A DNA stretch of 64,000 nt from Polytrichum commune (GCA_950295325.1 OX485809.1:20412144-20476143); one strand, 5' to 3'. Positions 1 to 14,467 are shown, numbered from the stretch's first letter. Notes: generated by a model not told the origin, from the sequence alone. A program made the numbers and translations.

Positions 1-3000
1 AAGTGAGTCCCACAAGAAAAAAAAACTATTCAGCGCCATTCATTCTCCAGCTTCAAGTGAATTCCAATCAGAAAATGAGAATGCTTAGAGATAATCGGAC
101 ATCAAATAGAAGAGGAAGGCCTACAAGAAATGAGAATGCTCCTTCTTCCGCAGGTAAGCAGGGTAGGTAGAATCTGTGCAATCTATATGCAATAGAGATG
201 AAAAGAAGAGAGCAAAGAGAGAGACAAGAGAAGAGGACAGAAAGAGGAGAGTGACACTAGGGAAACCAAGGGCGGACTAGTAAAAACTTGAAAGAAAATG
301 GAATGCTTGGGGACAATCGCACTCCGACTACAAGTCAATTCCAACAGGAAAATGTGAATGCACAGCAATAATCACAGTCCAACTGAGAGTAGAGTACAAA
401 CCTGGTTCCAAGTGAGATTGCTCCTTTTCTCCTTTCGCAAATAGGCAGGGAGGATCTCTTCTGTGACGCGAGCAATAGAGATGAGAAATAAAGAAAGAAA
501 ACTAGAGAAATACAGGGAGTTGAAAGTCGACAAAGTGAGGGAGACGAAAGACAAGAAGCCGGAGAGTCGCGCTCTCCACGGAGAAACCTAGGCTGAACCA
601 GTGACGAACGCTGAAGGGCGCCCGTCAGTGCGACGGGTAAGCCAGGAAGGAGAGTTGTTTCCTGTGAAAGATACGGTCCTCGGGGACGGGGCCTTATCGA
701 GCGTAAAGCCCGTCGATGATTTGTAAGCGTTAGATCCATGACGAGATCGACGGTTTGGTTCTGTTGAGGTTATTCGGAAAGCTCCTTCGGTTTTCGACGG
801 TCGGTCCTTACACAGTATAAGGTACCTGCCACTTACAAAGAGAAATTCTCAACATAGTTTTATATAATTGGGAATGCATTCGGGGGAGTGTATTATGGGG
901 AATAAGGATAGAGGCGATCGCCAAAGCATAGGTGTCCGTGTTTCCCATAATGCACTTCTCCAAATGCAGTATCAAACATAAAGGTTCAAGGACAGATTTC
1001 AGCAGCTTTGATTTGTGGAGAAACGTAGTGCCTTGCCTAGAAATGTAATGCATTCTGAAATAAGTGGGTGCATTATGCAAAGTAAGACTCTCTTAGACTA
1101 CAAGGGAAATTCGAGTTGGGTCTTCACGTGTGAAAGATAGCACAAAGGAGGGTGCATTTTATACAGGGCAAGGTCCTACACATCGGGATTTTTGAAAATG
1201 AAGATTCTTGACCCGAGGGTGAGGTCCCTTTTTTCAAAAATCTCCAACCTATAGGGTCTTTTCCTACATAAAACTTGAGGCAAGATTTCATAAGTGCATT
1301 CAACCCCTATGAAATGTCATGGTACCATGCAAAATGTCTCACCCCTCACATGGAGGGGATTATGGGATTCATGAATGCCATCAAATTAATTAGCACATGA
1401 ATATGGAGTGTTTTATGGATAAGGCCCCAACGACAAGGGTGACATGTGTCATGGAAGGCCCTAACTTGAGGGCCTTATCGCATGCAAATTTTATGAAGCA
1501 AATTTTGGACCATTTGATTTAAATAATCATTAAGAGTGAGCAAGTAGTTACACATGTTTCATGCCATGGATCACAACTAATTGTTACAAATTATCAAAAG
1601 CTCACCATTTACGTTGTGGAACTTGCAGTAGGGCTTTATAGAAATGAGGGCATTGCTTGAGGATAGAGCAAAGGTTTCTAGAAGGCACCCTCCCAAGGGT
1701 CTTCCACTTTAACTTTGCATTATGACATATAGTGGAGCACATTGGGATCCTTGAGATGATAATTTTGTATCTTAGTATGCAAGGGGAAAATATTATTGAG
1801 CACACTAATGGCAAGTGTCATGTGTTTACATTTCAGTACGCAGGAGGAAGATTATCTTAAGTATACTAATGCCAAGTATCATTTATGTGCACTTTGGTTA
1901 ACTTGTAGACCATTGTACATAGGCATGCACCTCATAACACCATCAAACATACTCATGCCTAGATATTAGTAAGGGCACTCGGTCGCCAAGTGTTATGAGG
2001 TGACACTCATAGTGAAGTTGTTGATCATTAGTGTAACCTAGGATACGCCTCAAAATAGGGTAAGTGACACCATTACACATGTGACACTAAACACCATAAA
2101 GGGTGTACTCAATTTGATGACCTTGGGCTTTGTTAGTCACTCCCATTTGATTAAAATACAATCTATAACTTGAAGGTTGAAAATTGCACTGCCTTCACTT
2201 ACGTGCTCATCTTCGTATCAAGTATCCTCAATTGAACTTACTGCCAGAGTAGGATCAAAGTTCCTGAGTCTTCCAATGGTCTCTTACATATGGGTGATAT
2301 CAAATCAGATGGTTTGTGTGTTTGTAAAAACTGATTGCCGATTTGCCAGATAGGGAAATTTTAGAAGCAACTCCAACTTTTAAGAAAGGATGGCTTTCTT
2401 GGGGAGTTCTGCTCCTTCATACAGATTCATAGTAACTTATGTGCAATAAATGGTTTAACGAGTTAAGACACAGATGATATTGAAAAACGATATATATTCA
2501 AAAGCATGATAAACAATGTTTCCAACTGTAGAAATCTTTTGCTGTTTCCAAACTTTGTTTTGGAGTGATGCATCTCTAGGTCGCACACTTTTGCTGGAAG
2601 TCTTTCTTGAGGTCCAGTCTGAAATTGGGGAAATATATATTTGGCATAATAATGTAACACTGATGACCTCAATACAATCCAAGGAAGTCATCACCTTGTA
2701 ATTCTCATCTATTTTTACAGTGTTGGCTGAAAATTCTGGTCATCATCTCAAGAGTCCTTACGGAAAATTGATTAGCTCCCTATTAGAAAGCTTGAACATC
2801 TGATTAAAAAACTAAACTAGCAAGTGGCCACAAAGCCGCGTCGCGTTGGTATTACTGAACTCTGAATGATGTGAATATCGCATGTTTGTGTCAGATACAT
2901 CCATCTTGACCCTGCAGCACATAAATGCCCAACCTCGTCAACATCTACCAACATTATTTAACAAGAGGAAGAGACCAAAGTGGAGGTGTCCTATACAAGG

Positions 3001-3374
3001 TAAAGTTGCTTCAAATTTTAATGCCAACCGATCATCACCTGTATAATGACAATGACAAGAAACGTTTGTTTGTAAATGCTAGAATGCAAAGGAGCTTGTA
3101 AGTGCGGCATCTATTTCCCTCAGAAATATTTAGGAATTTAGCAACAATGTCATTCCTAATTGTAGTGGAATGACAACACCTATTTTACAGGCAGGAAGTA
3201 CAGTGCCATGGAGAAAGAGGCCAGAAATGTGCCACTACTACAACATCAGTCCTTGCCAACTGAATAAAATAAGAATATTGCAACAGACAGTCATCCAAAA
3301 AACAATAGTTGAGAAAATCTAGCCAATTATTAACATGAAATCCTAACACAGAGAACAATGGAGCAAGAAGCTTC
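1..3374. other. No recognisable gene; diverged tandem duplication at the left edge
   Basis: No open frame here has recognisable domain content. Positions about 50-300 and 326-600 resemble each other as a diverged tandem duplication of roughly 280 bp, with shared words around 'caattccaa' and 'gcaatagagatga'. The remainder is AT-rich unique-looking sequence. The last part may include the 3' untranslated region of the phosphatase that ends at 3375. Confidence 0.5.
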
Positions 3375-5866
3375 TTACGTGCGAGATGAATCTATGTGGC
3401 ATTTGTGAAGCTGGAAAGCAGGGGTGATACGTGTGCCACAACTGCACTGAATCCCTGCCCAGTTGAAATTCCCCAGCCTTGATTCACATTCCAGACATTG
3501 AAGCTTCCCCTCCAATGCACCATCCAGAACTGAAAAATCACATTGCTACAAGATATCAGTGGAAGTACTGTGTGTTCCCCTGATGAGTGTGTAGAAAGAA
3601 ACATATCAGATATACTATTGGTTTAATAGTACAGTTTCCAATGCAAAAATGCCCCACAACAGATCATCAGCGCATCAATAACAGGAACAAGTGGATTATT
3701 ACAATTCAGGCCTCTGCTTGCACAATAACATGTACTTAATCTACATACTTCCATTTTCGCTAATTGTATAAAAATGACCCTATTTAAAATTAACGCATTC
3801 TTTCAGTGCACTTTTCATAATAGGTTGAATACAATAAAGTTATTCAAGATTTAAGGTCAGACACAGATTTTGGGTGCCCTTGGATGCAAATACATAATTA
3901 GTATTTTGATCATCAATATCACATGTGAGTACATTTTTATTTTATCCCTGACATGAGATAATGTACTAAAAACTATTACAAGCCCATACATATTTTTTAT
4001 ATATATGACTTTAGATTTGGTGAGGCTAGCAGAAATTGTGTATAAAGGAGGATTGAGCATACATTGAGCATACATTGAGCCCCTTGGTCCTTTAAGGGTT
4101 AATTCATTAAGGCACTAGCCTTTGGTCTTTTAACTCAGGAATTTAGAATAATTGATAAAATACCTTGAGTCATCCACTTCATTGGCTCAACAAAAACGGC
4201 TGTACACGCAGGATCGTCATCCTCTCCACCCCACCGCCGAGTGCCACCACCCCCACGCCCTCTCCACCTGAAAGAGCTCTCACCAGAAAGGGGGTCATGA
4301 GGAATGATATTCTCTTGATACGCTACGATGCGCTTGCACTTCTTGCAAGAATAATGCGCAGACGAAGATGAAACCTGCCCCTCAGGAGAAGAGACCCCAG
4401 ATTCCTCTTCCTCAGAGTCATTTGAAGTGAATCCCGGGTCCGCAGAATAACGAGAGCTTTCGATCTTCTCCCCCCTCCCAAAGGCTTCGCCTGAATTTGC
4501 AAAAAAATCCGAACAAGGACCTTCTATTAATGCCTCACTCCATTCTAGATGAAGCAAGCAGCATCCTCTTGTTTCTAGTGCCACCTATTGTTACCTATTG
4601 GGTAGTGAATAAATCTTACCTAGATTCTCAAGATGAAATTTTTTGAAGGAGATGTTGATTCGGTCTACAACGTGCCCCATCTCCTCAAACAGTTGCAACT
4701 GCATCCATGCACAAATATGCTCCTTCCGTTAATGAAATCAAAGAAAAAACTAATCTCATTTGATTAATTATGCTTATTTGATCAGGTATGCTATTGTGCA
4801 AATTTGCGAGATATTTCTATTGGGAACATTGCCTACTCTGCACAGGAATTGAAGAGATCTGATGAAAGATGACCATACAGAATTATATAGACACTATGTT
4901 TTTTGGTTTTATTGCGTTGTATTCCACTGGTTGTCAAATTGCTGGTTCATGAGCTGCACATTTAATTCTAAGGTTATATATGCTGGTATCAGAGTATCAG
5001 TGCCTACCTGCTGCATAAACCCGTAGTTTGGAAAAACCTTGGGGCTCACTTGCTGCAAGGAAGCCAGCGCATCTGATTGGAAAGAGAAGACAAGCCCAGT
5101 TATGTTGCAACAAGATTAGTTGATACTCGATCCACACAAAGGGGACCATTTATCTACTCATATCTACTTCTAAGGGTTTTTGAAAAGAACATTCCAATAC
5201 AAAGAAGGAATACAGAAGATTTTTAAAATGAAAAATCAAAGAGTATACCATCTACTGGAAGGCCCTCGGAGCGCATTAAGTATGCGGTTATAACAGCTGC
5301 ACTGTAGGACCAAGGAAAGCTCCATGTTAGTTGGCAAAGCATGTAAAAACATTAAAATATGTACACACAAATACTTACACACCAACATGACATACATTAT
5401 TAATATTTTCTGAAAAATTCTTCATTTATCCAAACCTTTGGTATGTATGAGAGGCCCAAATCAGGCTCCAAAGATCATTTAGGGCTTGAGCAAACCCAGA
5501 ATAATGGTAGAAGATAGATAGTTTTTGAAATTCTTGCCTGCGCGAAACACCCGCAACACAGTGCACCAGAATACTACTGCCCGCGCTGTTTCGTCCTAAA
5601 TCAATGAAGTCAAGGCATGCTTCAAGATGGTCCAACAAGTTCTGGGATTCAATGTCGCGAATGGGTACTATCATCCTTTGCAGACTGTCCATCCCATCAT
5701 TTGCAATGTCCACTACTTCATCTGCAGATGGCTTTTTGTATTCAAGCGGGTCAATGTTGGGGGTGATGAGGGACAGCATATGTGTCACGGGCGGATGTGA
5801 GGATGTCAAAATTTCGGCCGCATCCTTGATGTTGCCTATGTACAACCTGTCCCGCACTTTCTTCAT
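3375..5866 (-). CDS. DUSP12: Dual-specificity protein phosphatase, DUSP12/YVH1 type, six exons
   Basis: The gene encodes a predicted 335-residue protein phosphatase that removes phosphate from Tyr and Ser/Thr residues. Exons on the minus strand are 5866-5538, 5301-5249, 5072-5008, 4698-4620, 4490-4164 and 3529-3375; all phases join and sum to 336 codons including the stop. The N-terminal catalytic domain starts with RLYIGNIKDAAEIL, has the general-acid region VPIRDIES, and the P-loop HCVAGVSR (HCX5R) at the end of exon 1, continued as SAAVITAYLMRSE in exon 2. The C-terminal half has the family's cysteine-rich zinc-binding region: CKKC, FVEPMKWM, then CLEC, WAGIQCSCG and HKC in exon 6. In yeast and animals this family acts in 60S ribosome maturation; the plant role is inferred. 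The start is the first ATG after an in-frame TAG at 5873-5875. Intron 1 begins with GC (5537-5536), a GC-AG intron. It is the only intact host gene in the window. Confidence 0.95.
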
Positions 5867-7070
5867 CTTCACCTATCTGAGTATTAGCCACTTTTATACC
5901 TATCCTTCGCCTTCTTTCCCTCCACCCTTAATTTTGCATTCCCTTGAACTTGCTCAAAATCTGCTTGGCCTCCTCTATCCACTTTCCTTCCTTCCTTCCT
6001 TCCTTCAAGTGTGTCACTGTGCAATGCAAAATCCCCAATCTCCAATACTCTTCAGGTGGAATAATATCTGCAAAGCCGGGGTGGTTGCTTTGTCAGAACA
6101 ACATCATTCCTACATTCAAAATGTCCACCGCCATCACTGAACCTTGCAAAAACAAAATTCATCTAGAAATTTTGTGAATGTCTTTAGTAATTCAGAGCTC
6201 ATTCCCCTGTGATGTTTCAAGATTCAAGACAGGCCCAACCGTATCAGAAACACAGAAAGAGAAAAGGGAAGGACTTAAAAAGACGGAAAAGCGTCAACCA
6301 CAAGTTTTTCAAGCCCATGATTTTGATTTTTCACATCATGACACCCTTCAACAACAACCCACAGCCTCAAATCTCCATAGACACTGCACATAGGAGAAAC
6401 ACCAGATCCAACTTTTGCCACTTCTGCGGATATACTTGTCAAGAAATGGCCAAATCATCCACAGAATGAAACTCCCATGATTGACCACACAGATCTCAAC
6501 CTTTTGAAAAGAAAAGAAAAATGGAAATTTTCATCTCTTCTTAGATACACCTCAAACACAACACACAAGCTAAGCCTCTTCCTCCTCCAACTTCTAACTA
6601 AGGACGTAGATGAATCTCTGTAAAGATTCACAGACTTATTATCATCTATCCAATCATTTGCACCTCAACTTGCACCATGAATTTGTATCACACCTATTCG
6701 AGAGCCAGCTACCTCATTACTCCTGAAACCTTCCGTGGAGTTTTCACATGGACAAAAACGCAGCTCTCTCGCTTACAATGGGACAAACTTTCTCTCTCCA
6801 AAACAAAATGAAACTGCACCTCCAAGTTCTGTCTCATCAACACCACCCACACAAACCACCACGCCCACCATTCAAAAAATTATCAAATCCCAGAAAAATT
6901 GCAACTTTGCACCACCTCCATGTGTTCAGTATCCCAGAGGAATTGCACCACCCAGGATTATTCACATGAATTCAGCTATTATTCACTTTGATCCAAAACT
7001 CAGCTCTCACTCATTCTCAATTGGACAAACTTCCTCTCTCCGAAACAAAATAAAAACTGCACCTCCAAGT

Positions 7071-7101
<31 letters not shown>

Positions 7102-7961
7102 TCAACCCCACACACACAAACACCATGTCCTTCAAACCCCTACAACATAGGAACTCAGACACCTCCCAGTTCTGTCTCTCCGAATCAACCCCACCCACAC
7201 ATACAAACATCATGTCCTCCAAACCCCTACTTAGAACAGAAAAACTCATACCATCATGCCCACCATCATCCCACCCCTTCCCCCAAAAAAACCAAAAAAA
7301 ACCAGAGGAATTGCACCTCCATGTGCCAATCACTCAATTTTCCTCACCTCCATGTGCCATTCGGCTATTATTCACATACAAATGGACCAACTTACTCTCT
7401 CCAAAACAAATTAAAAACTGCACGTCCCAGTTCTGTCTCTTAACATCAACCCACCCACACAAAACATCATGTCCTTCAAACCCCTACAAAAACAAGAACT
7501 CAGACCACCATGCCCCCCACCACCACCCATCCAACCCGTTCAGAAGAATTCAAAGCCCAGAGAATTTGCACCACTCCAACTGCCAATCACTCAACTTTCT
7601 TCACCTCCATGTGCCAATTCTCATACCTTTGACTGTCGAAGCGGCGGTGTATTTTCTGTCTGAGCAGGGAGGGAACTTGGAAGGCGGTCACATGAGCCTG
7701 CTCATAAACTGAAGAGGTTGCTTGCCCGCCTTGTCTTCAGCTTTCCCTTGCCCACAAGATCTATTGAAGTTACTTACACAATTACATGTTCCCATTAATG
7801 TGTGAGCTAAAGATTTGGTTCATGGCCTTCCCCAAGTTCGTTCTTTCTTTCTTTCTTTCTTCTTTGGAGGCTTGGTCAGCATCTACTACTCAACTACATG
7901 GAGTTTCAAATGTAGATGCCTACTAGCTACATATAGTTTTAGCTTGTAGCTTAACCCCTAA
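5867..7961. repeat. Upstream region of the phosphatase gene with low-complexity and imperfect repeats
   Basis: This stretch holds no convincing gene. Between about 6735 and 7640 a C/A-rich segment repeats imperfectly three or four times, each copy with words such as 'ctctctccaaaacaaa', 'ctgcacctccaagttctgtc' and 'atcaacccaccc'. A (CT)n microsatellite runs at about 7070-7098, and short (TTCC)n and (TTTC)n runs lie near 5985-6004 and 7841-7860. A 325-codon open frame at 6735-7712 is a by-product of this repeated composition. The part next to 5867 should include the phosphatase promoter, but no specific element is evident. Confidence 0.5.
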
Positions 7962-8391
7962 GGGCAAGCCCAGTCGCCCTGCACCTGCATCTGCATCTGC
8001 TCTTTATCGTCCGTTATGCGGATGCAGATGCAGGTGCAGGCCCCAGTGGTCCCACATAACTATAATAAAGGATGAAAAACTCTGCAGGATGGGTCGCAGT
8101 CCCTGCATAACATCAACTTATGCAGGAAGGTTGCCATCAATATAAGTTAAACATCATTATCAACCTCGTCAGATAAGACAAGGTGTTTGAATGAAGTTTG
8201 TAGGCCTTTCGTAGCAGTTAGTAGCAGGCGGAGAATTACTTTATCTACCTATCTACCCATGTACCGGAATGCAGACCCACAAAGTTCGGCATGAGTGGCA
8301 GACTTGCCTGCATCTGCATCTGCATCCGTGACAGAGGCCACTTTCTGGTTCCGGATCCGGATGCAAATGCAGGCAGTGACTGGGCTTGCTC
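7962..8391. mobile_element. MITE with GRGCAAGCCCAGTC terminal inverted repeats
   Basis: A 430-bp non-coding element begins GGGCAAGCCCAGTC and ends with the complement GACTGGGCTTGCTC. It is flanked on both sides by TAA (7959-7961 and 8392-8394), which fits a 3-bp target duplication of PIF/Harbinger type. Inside the ends, CTGCATCTGCATC-type words recur in both orientations (about 7979-8039 and 8307-8372), giving further foldback potential. No transposase is encoded, so it would depend on another element. Confidence 0.65.
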
Positions 8392-11300
8392 TAAATCCCT
8401 AAGCACCGTTCTCCTCAAAATTGGTTTCATGTCATTGTTTCTAAGAGAGATAATTTAGGACTCAATATGTAGGTGGTTTTGAGCATCCAACCATACGGAT
8501 ATGATATAGACTTTCGTATGAGCTATCAAAACAATATCAACCGTCCACAAGGCAATGTGAATGAGAAACTAGTACATATGTGAAGGTATAATGGGTGGGG
8601 TAGATGATTGAAAACAATCTTTAACCCTATTGACATTATCAAATGGATGATGGGATGAGACCCAATTTGGATGAAACCTCTTGCATAAGATTTTCAACTA
8701 AATTATGAACCTTTGAGGCTTGAAATTTTTATGTTTGCATCAAATGTGACTTTTTGAGAGCTCTTGCAATGTGTAGCACTTCATTTTATATCCAATCTTA
8801 CATAATATTTTTTAAGTAGCTTGAAAATTTCCAATTACCAATCCCAACGGTAGATATTTGAAATAAAAAAATAAACTTTGCAAATTTTCATAGCCTTCCA
8901 TGTACATATAAGTGTTGTTTTCCAATCTGACACATTTCCTAATGTATCATGAGGTTTTATCCAAATCCAATAATATTTGGGGCATTGGATGACTTTGAAG
9001 ATTTTCACAAGGCTAAGATTTTAGTTCAAATCCAATGAAATATGGATCCTTGGACCAAAATTTGTCAAGGATTTAGGGGTTAAAGCAAGGAAAGGCAAGG
9101 GTGGGGCTAAGCTTACATAAAAACGGTGTGCCACTCCAAGGTTGGTGCCTACACTGTAGTTACTTGCATGCACCATGTATGCAAGTTCTAATTTTAACAA
9201 AACATTGCATGTCGACACACACTTCCAAGTCCCAGTTAATTAAGGCGACTCTTACCTTAGAGTGAGCAACAACTCAAGTTTACGGTTTGTAATATGTTTG
9301 CATTTGCCCAATCATCATGATTAAGTTATGACTCAAGGTGGTTATATTGTATCCATACCATCTAATCAAATGAATTAGCTAGGGTACGAGATAGCTAACC
9401 AATCTCAAGCACGTGCCACCTAGTTAGAAAATAGGTTTAAACAAAAATTATCGAACTAGAAACTAGCTTCAATATTATTTGGACCTTGCTTTTGTGAAGA
9501 AATTTTATCTTACCCATAATGCTAAGTAATGTTTACCAAGTTAGCCCAATGTGTTTCATGGGTGCCTCACCTCCGAAATTCCCCGTCTTTCCTCCCTTCA
9601 CGTTATGAAGTGGACCACACCATTTCTTTAAGCATCCCGAATCAACATATAATTCAAATTAAGAATAATAAAAGTATTTGAAAACATAATATCTAATATC
9701 ATTTTCAATCTTCAGATATCATATATAATAATAATTAATTATTCACATATTGTCCAACTTAATTTGACAAAACATAAATAGTGTGGCCCACATCCAGACC
9801 TCAAAAATTATAACTTTCATAATTGATAAAAGGTTATTCATCAATAGGGGTATGGATCAATTAAAAGTTATTCACAAAAGCAAAGTCCAAAAAGTTAGCT
9901 AACTTTTAGTTTTCAACTTTTCTTTATAGCTAAATTCTAGCCAGGTGTTGTGGGCATGAGATTGCTTACCTTCCATATGGTTAGCTACCTCACATGCTAA
10001 ATAATTCTCCTAACCATGTTGTGCAGCCGCATTATAACTAAATTGGATTGTTACTTACTCTAACTAAAGCATTTTCTAAGTAGTGCAGGTAAACCCTAAT
10101 CAATGTCATGTTCAAAACTTGGGTAAGCATAGTGAAACTTTGGCATGTAAACCTTAACTCATCTCTTAAATTGGTCAACCTTTAGTTAGTCCTAGCCGGG
10201 TGGTGTGGGTGTGAGTTCCACTATCTAGCATTTTGGTTGGTTAATCTTCACTAACTTGTAGGGTCCACCCGCACCACCTAGTTGAGGAGAATCTGCTAAC
10301 TTACACGTTAATGAAGATTAGCTAACTAAAATGATAGCTAAGTGAAAACATGATCAAATCGCTCGCACCACCTACTAGGAGAATTAGCTAATAATATGAG
10401 TTTGTAAGAATTAACTTACTAATATGCTAGCTAACCAATAGTGCACCTACACATCCCGGTTTTGACTTACCAAAGGTTCACCAATACAAGAGAATGGTTA
10501 CTCAATATTGACTTACCAAAGTTTTACTCAACTTACTTAAAATAAGTACGATAATTTCTAAGTAATTACATAGGACCTCTGGAGTGTCTCTATAGGAAAG
10601 TTTAAAAACGTGACTCATGTGATGGTGTATAGAGGTCCCAAATTAGTCTAGTAGGGTGTAGTTGGGATGAATATGCCCTCAACTCCATAGGGGACTTAAT
10701 TTTGTTAAAACCTCTTCATTCATGATGGATACGTTTACATAGACACCACAACACTCTAGCTCCATGGTTGTTATCCTATCACTTACTTTGTGGACACAAT
10801 GTGGCTTTCGTGAGTTTCAAAGTGGCTCGGTTTTTGTGTGAGTCTAGATAAACTCATCCACCATGAATAATCCTCAAACACTAGTAAAAAACAAATTCAA
10901 AAATCCATTATAATGGGCCCCGCTAGACTAATCATGGGTCTTTGAGGCCATTTGCATGAGTCAAATCAATTCAACATCGATCACTTCAACGTATAAGGTA
11001 GAAAAACCGAAAACCAAGGCACGACCATTGCTGATGCACTCGACTAGGACACGAATGATTCTTGTGGACCCAAAATGGCCAATTGTAAAAATCGGTAGCC
11101 CAAAAAAGGATGCAATGATAAGCCGGATGTAGCAATTGACCAGATAGATCACGTTTCACACCACTTGAAATCATGATTGGGTGCCGTTGAGTTAACCGAT
11201 TTGCATGCGTTCGTATGCATAATAAGATACTTTGGATGCTCAAACTAGGGAGGCTCTACTGTACACGTACATGGTTTGACTTACTTGCCTCTTTGGGAAG

Positions 11301-14300
11301 AAAAATATATACTAATCATACACATGGAATCATAAAACTACAAAAACACAACTTGCATTCCTCATCATTTCCTCTACTCCACTCTTTTTGTGGCCAATCG
11401 AATCGGCTCATTCTCACGAATCTCACCATTCTCACTGTGTACCAAATTCCTCACTATCTCCACTTATCCACACACACCCGGATCCCACACAAGAAATTCG
11501 ATACTATCTGGTTCCCATGCTGGTTCTTTCCCAATTGTATCTAAGTACAGTGTATAGGGCCACTCCTTGGCATCTTTTGTGGAGGCTCGCCCTAGCTAGC
11601 TCGCTAGCTCACTTAACCGCATAACATAGGCTGGGGATTTTTGTTCCATTCGGAGCTCTATCCATTCAGTTTCAATGGCTTTTTCGACATGTGGCGTGCA
11701 AAGAACCAACACAGGGTTGTTACCAGGTGGTCCGCTTGCGTCCACTCTTAACTTACACACCCAAAATACAGGACCAGTGAATCTGCCATGGCACTACTAT
11801 GTTATGTGTGTAGGTACCCTACTACTTCTTATGTCACTAGGCTTGGGGCTTCATGGTGTCTGTCTGTGTGAACTCCATCCGGTTCTAGCAAAAACAAGTC
11901 CTCTGTCTCTTTCGGGGAGGTCCCTCCCTCTTATATTGATGCATACACGTGCGCTCATGACTTATTTATCAGGGGGCTATTTGTCTTGCAGAAAAGATTA
12001 TAAGGTATAGTATTTTTCAAAATAAAGGTAAATACTTGTATTTTAATGTACCCTGTCAATAGTTATATTTTTTGGGGGGAATCATTCTAAAATACCCTAT
12101 TTTACTTATAGTATGAAAGGAAATTGGAAAGAAGATCGCAATTCAAACAACACGCTGGATTTTTTCCTCTTGACACGTAGGTAGAGAACATTAACTCCAC
12201 ATTGGATACGTTGGTTCGATAACGTTCAAGCCAACCAGCCAACAAAGTCATCCATTTAAGTTTTTTCAACAAAAATTGATCTCTTTTCATCCACTAGCAT
12301 AGACCCTACCCTAGACCCACTGCCCCTATTAATTGTTTCCACGTTATTTTACATGTACTGACTTCATAAAAAAGGCCAATACATGTGATGGTATTTTAAA
12401 TGTGAACATGTTTCACTATTCTAAAACCCCCTATATTATATGTACAATTTCTGTAAAGTTTACCTACAATAAATATATTAGACCGTATTTTTAATCGCAC
12501 GTTGTTTCTACGATTTTCGCCAGTGACCTCCCCATGCTACATCTTCATAACATTATTCAGATCCATGACTGTGTTCTGTGGGATTGACATTATTCCACAT
12601 AACATTCTCCATGCTCAGATTGAATGGGGGGATGATTCCATGGGAGGTTGTCGGCCCCACAGACACTATTGTGGATCTTAATAATGTTATGTTGGCGAGA
12701 GGGAGTTTGTTGCATACGAAGGTATCTCTCATTCATCCAACAACAACAACAACAACAACATGAAATAATACCGACGACATTACACATGAATAGAATGCTT
12801 AGAAAGGTGGACTCGATGTATGTAAAATTATTGTTGTATGGATGCAACGTTTAGTGTATGCAAGGTTGCATGGGATTTCACTAGAAAAAAACTACTTAAT
12901 GTCGACAAACAATGGCATGTTGATAATTAGAAGACGTGACACTACTAGACCTCTAGGATCTAGTGTAAATAGTTACTCAATAGTGTATGTGACACTAAAA
13001 AATCATGTATGGCCCATATAATTTGAGGTTTATGATATTATGCATATCCATGGCATAGAATAATGTTTTCACCTTCCCAATGGATCATTTGACATAGACA
13101 CCACAAATCCCGACTTGGAGTTTGTGGCATTTATGTGAACTCATCCGTCGTAGATGAGTGGGCTCTAGTAGAAGGGGTGTAAAACTAGGTCCCTTGCAAA
13201 GTTAAGGATCAATTCATTCCAACTGACCTACATCACACTAATTTGGGGCCTTTGATGCTATTTCTAGAGTCAAATTCTCTAAAATCAGGCATGTATAGGT
13301 TATAAAACAAATTCACTATGTATGGAACTCCATAACATTATTCAGCTGCATGGTTGTGTTCCATTTTATATTTAGCATTTGACACGGGCCTCCACTATCT
13401 TACCTTCATGGGAGGAAACTTAGAAAACAGGAAGAAATCGATGCCAATATGAATTATGAATAGTAGGAATTTTATGAACAAGGCCGGTATTTCCAATGAT
13501 AATGATGCTATGAATAGTACTTTCATGGAATAACATTGGGACGAACGATGTTTCCTACGAATATTACTGGGATGAATAAGGATTCTTACGCATGTTGTCG
13601 GGAGTAGAACTCCACCCAAATTCCCAAGTTCAGCTCCAATATATGAACAATAATCAGATGCTCTTACTTTGTCTAGGGAACCCACAGAATATACTCGACA
13701 TATTCCAAGACTGTATAGTGTTATATTTGCAGTGGATGGAGTTTACATAGACACCACAAACCCTTAGCCAATCCCACACCACCACTATCATCACTACAAA
13801 ACTCCTACTACCCTAGGTCTTTCTTTCTTGAATGAAGATACACCTACTCAGCAAGTCACTCACTTAGACAGATATACAGGATATACATAGGTGCTTTAAA
13901 TACAAGTGTCCGGCACAGAGAGGATACATAACTCCTGGTGTCCAAATGAACTCCAGTGAACGCCTTTTTGACTCACTCCTCACAGGCCTTTCCAACAGAT
14001 TTGGTGCCTTTCGGCAAACACCCAAAGTGGGTCCGATAACTCGATACTCTTCCCACCCATCATCGCACAGTCATCGTGGAGGTTTCGGGCAGTTCGTGAG
14101 CACCCCTATATAGCTAGTCTTGCAAAAAAGGTCGGGAGGCGAAAGCCTTCCCAAGTGCCCCCTTTAAAGCTTCCCAATTGAGTGCCTCGTGATGCCCTTT
14201 GACTGTACGTAACCGGTGGAATCTCGATGACGTGGCGTCGGTTTAGTGGCTATGAGGAGGATGGTTATAACCCATAACTTTATCTAGTCGAGATTGGGTG

Positions 14301-14386
14301 TAAAAGGCCCAAAAAATCGGATACGATATCTTGATTTGGCGCTTCGTTCCATTCCTTCTTTCGTTAGTCGAGTATAGTATGTATTA
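8392..14386. other. Gene-free stretch with short dispersed repeats
   Basis: No open frame of recognisable family was found. Similar phrases recur, for example 'ttacatagacaccacaa' near 10735, 13095 and 13751, and 'cattattcag' near 12550 and 13332, which suggests diverged copies of one non-coding repeat. A (CAA)n microsatellite lies at about 12739-12761. The rest looks like decayed intergenic DNA. Confidence 0.45.
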
Positions 14387-14464
14387 GGTAATCGTTTTAT
14401 TGGAACCGGTTATCGGTGCAAAACCGGTTCTGCACTGATAACCGGTTCCAATAAAACGATTACC
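14387..14464. repeat. Near-perfect hairpin, 34-bp arms, 10-base loop
   Basis: Positions 14387-14420 and 14431-14464 are reverse complements with one mismatch, separated by a 10-base loop. The arms contain ACCGGTT words that also recur nearby (14207-14219 and 14470-14478). It may be the core of a foldback transposon or the stem of a transcribed hairpin; nothing in the sequence decides between them. Confidence 0.8.
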
Positions 14465-14467
14465 GGA

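Noticed and set aside
335-739. 134-codon minus-strand open frame
   Set aside because: Composition is that of untranslated or random sequence, with no recognisable family; a second frame overlaps it.
6735-7712. 325-codon open frame on the plus strand
   Set aside because: It is low-complexity (Pro, Ser, Thr, Asn, His), made of imperfect DNA repeats and a CT microsatellite, with no domain and overlapping open frames.
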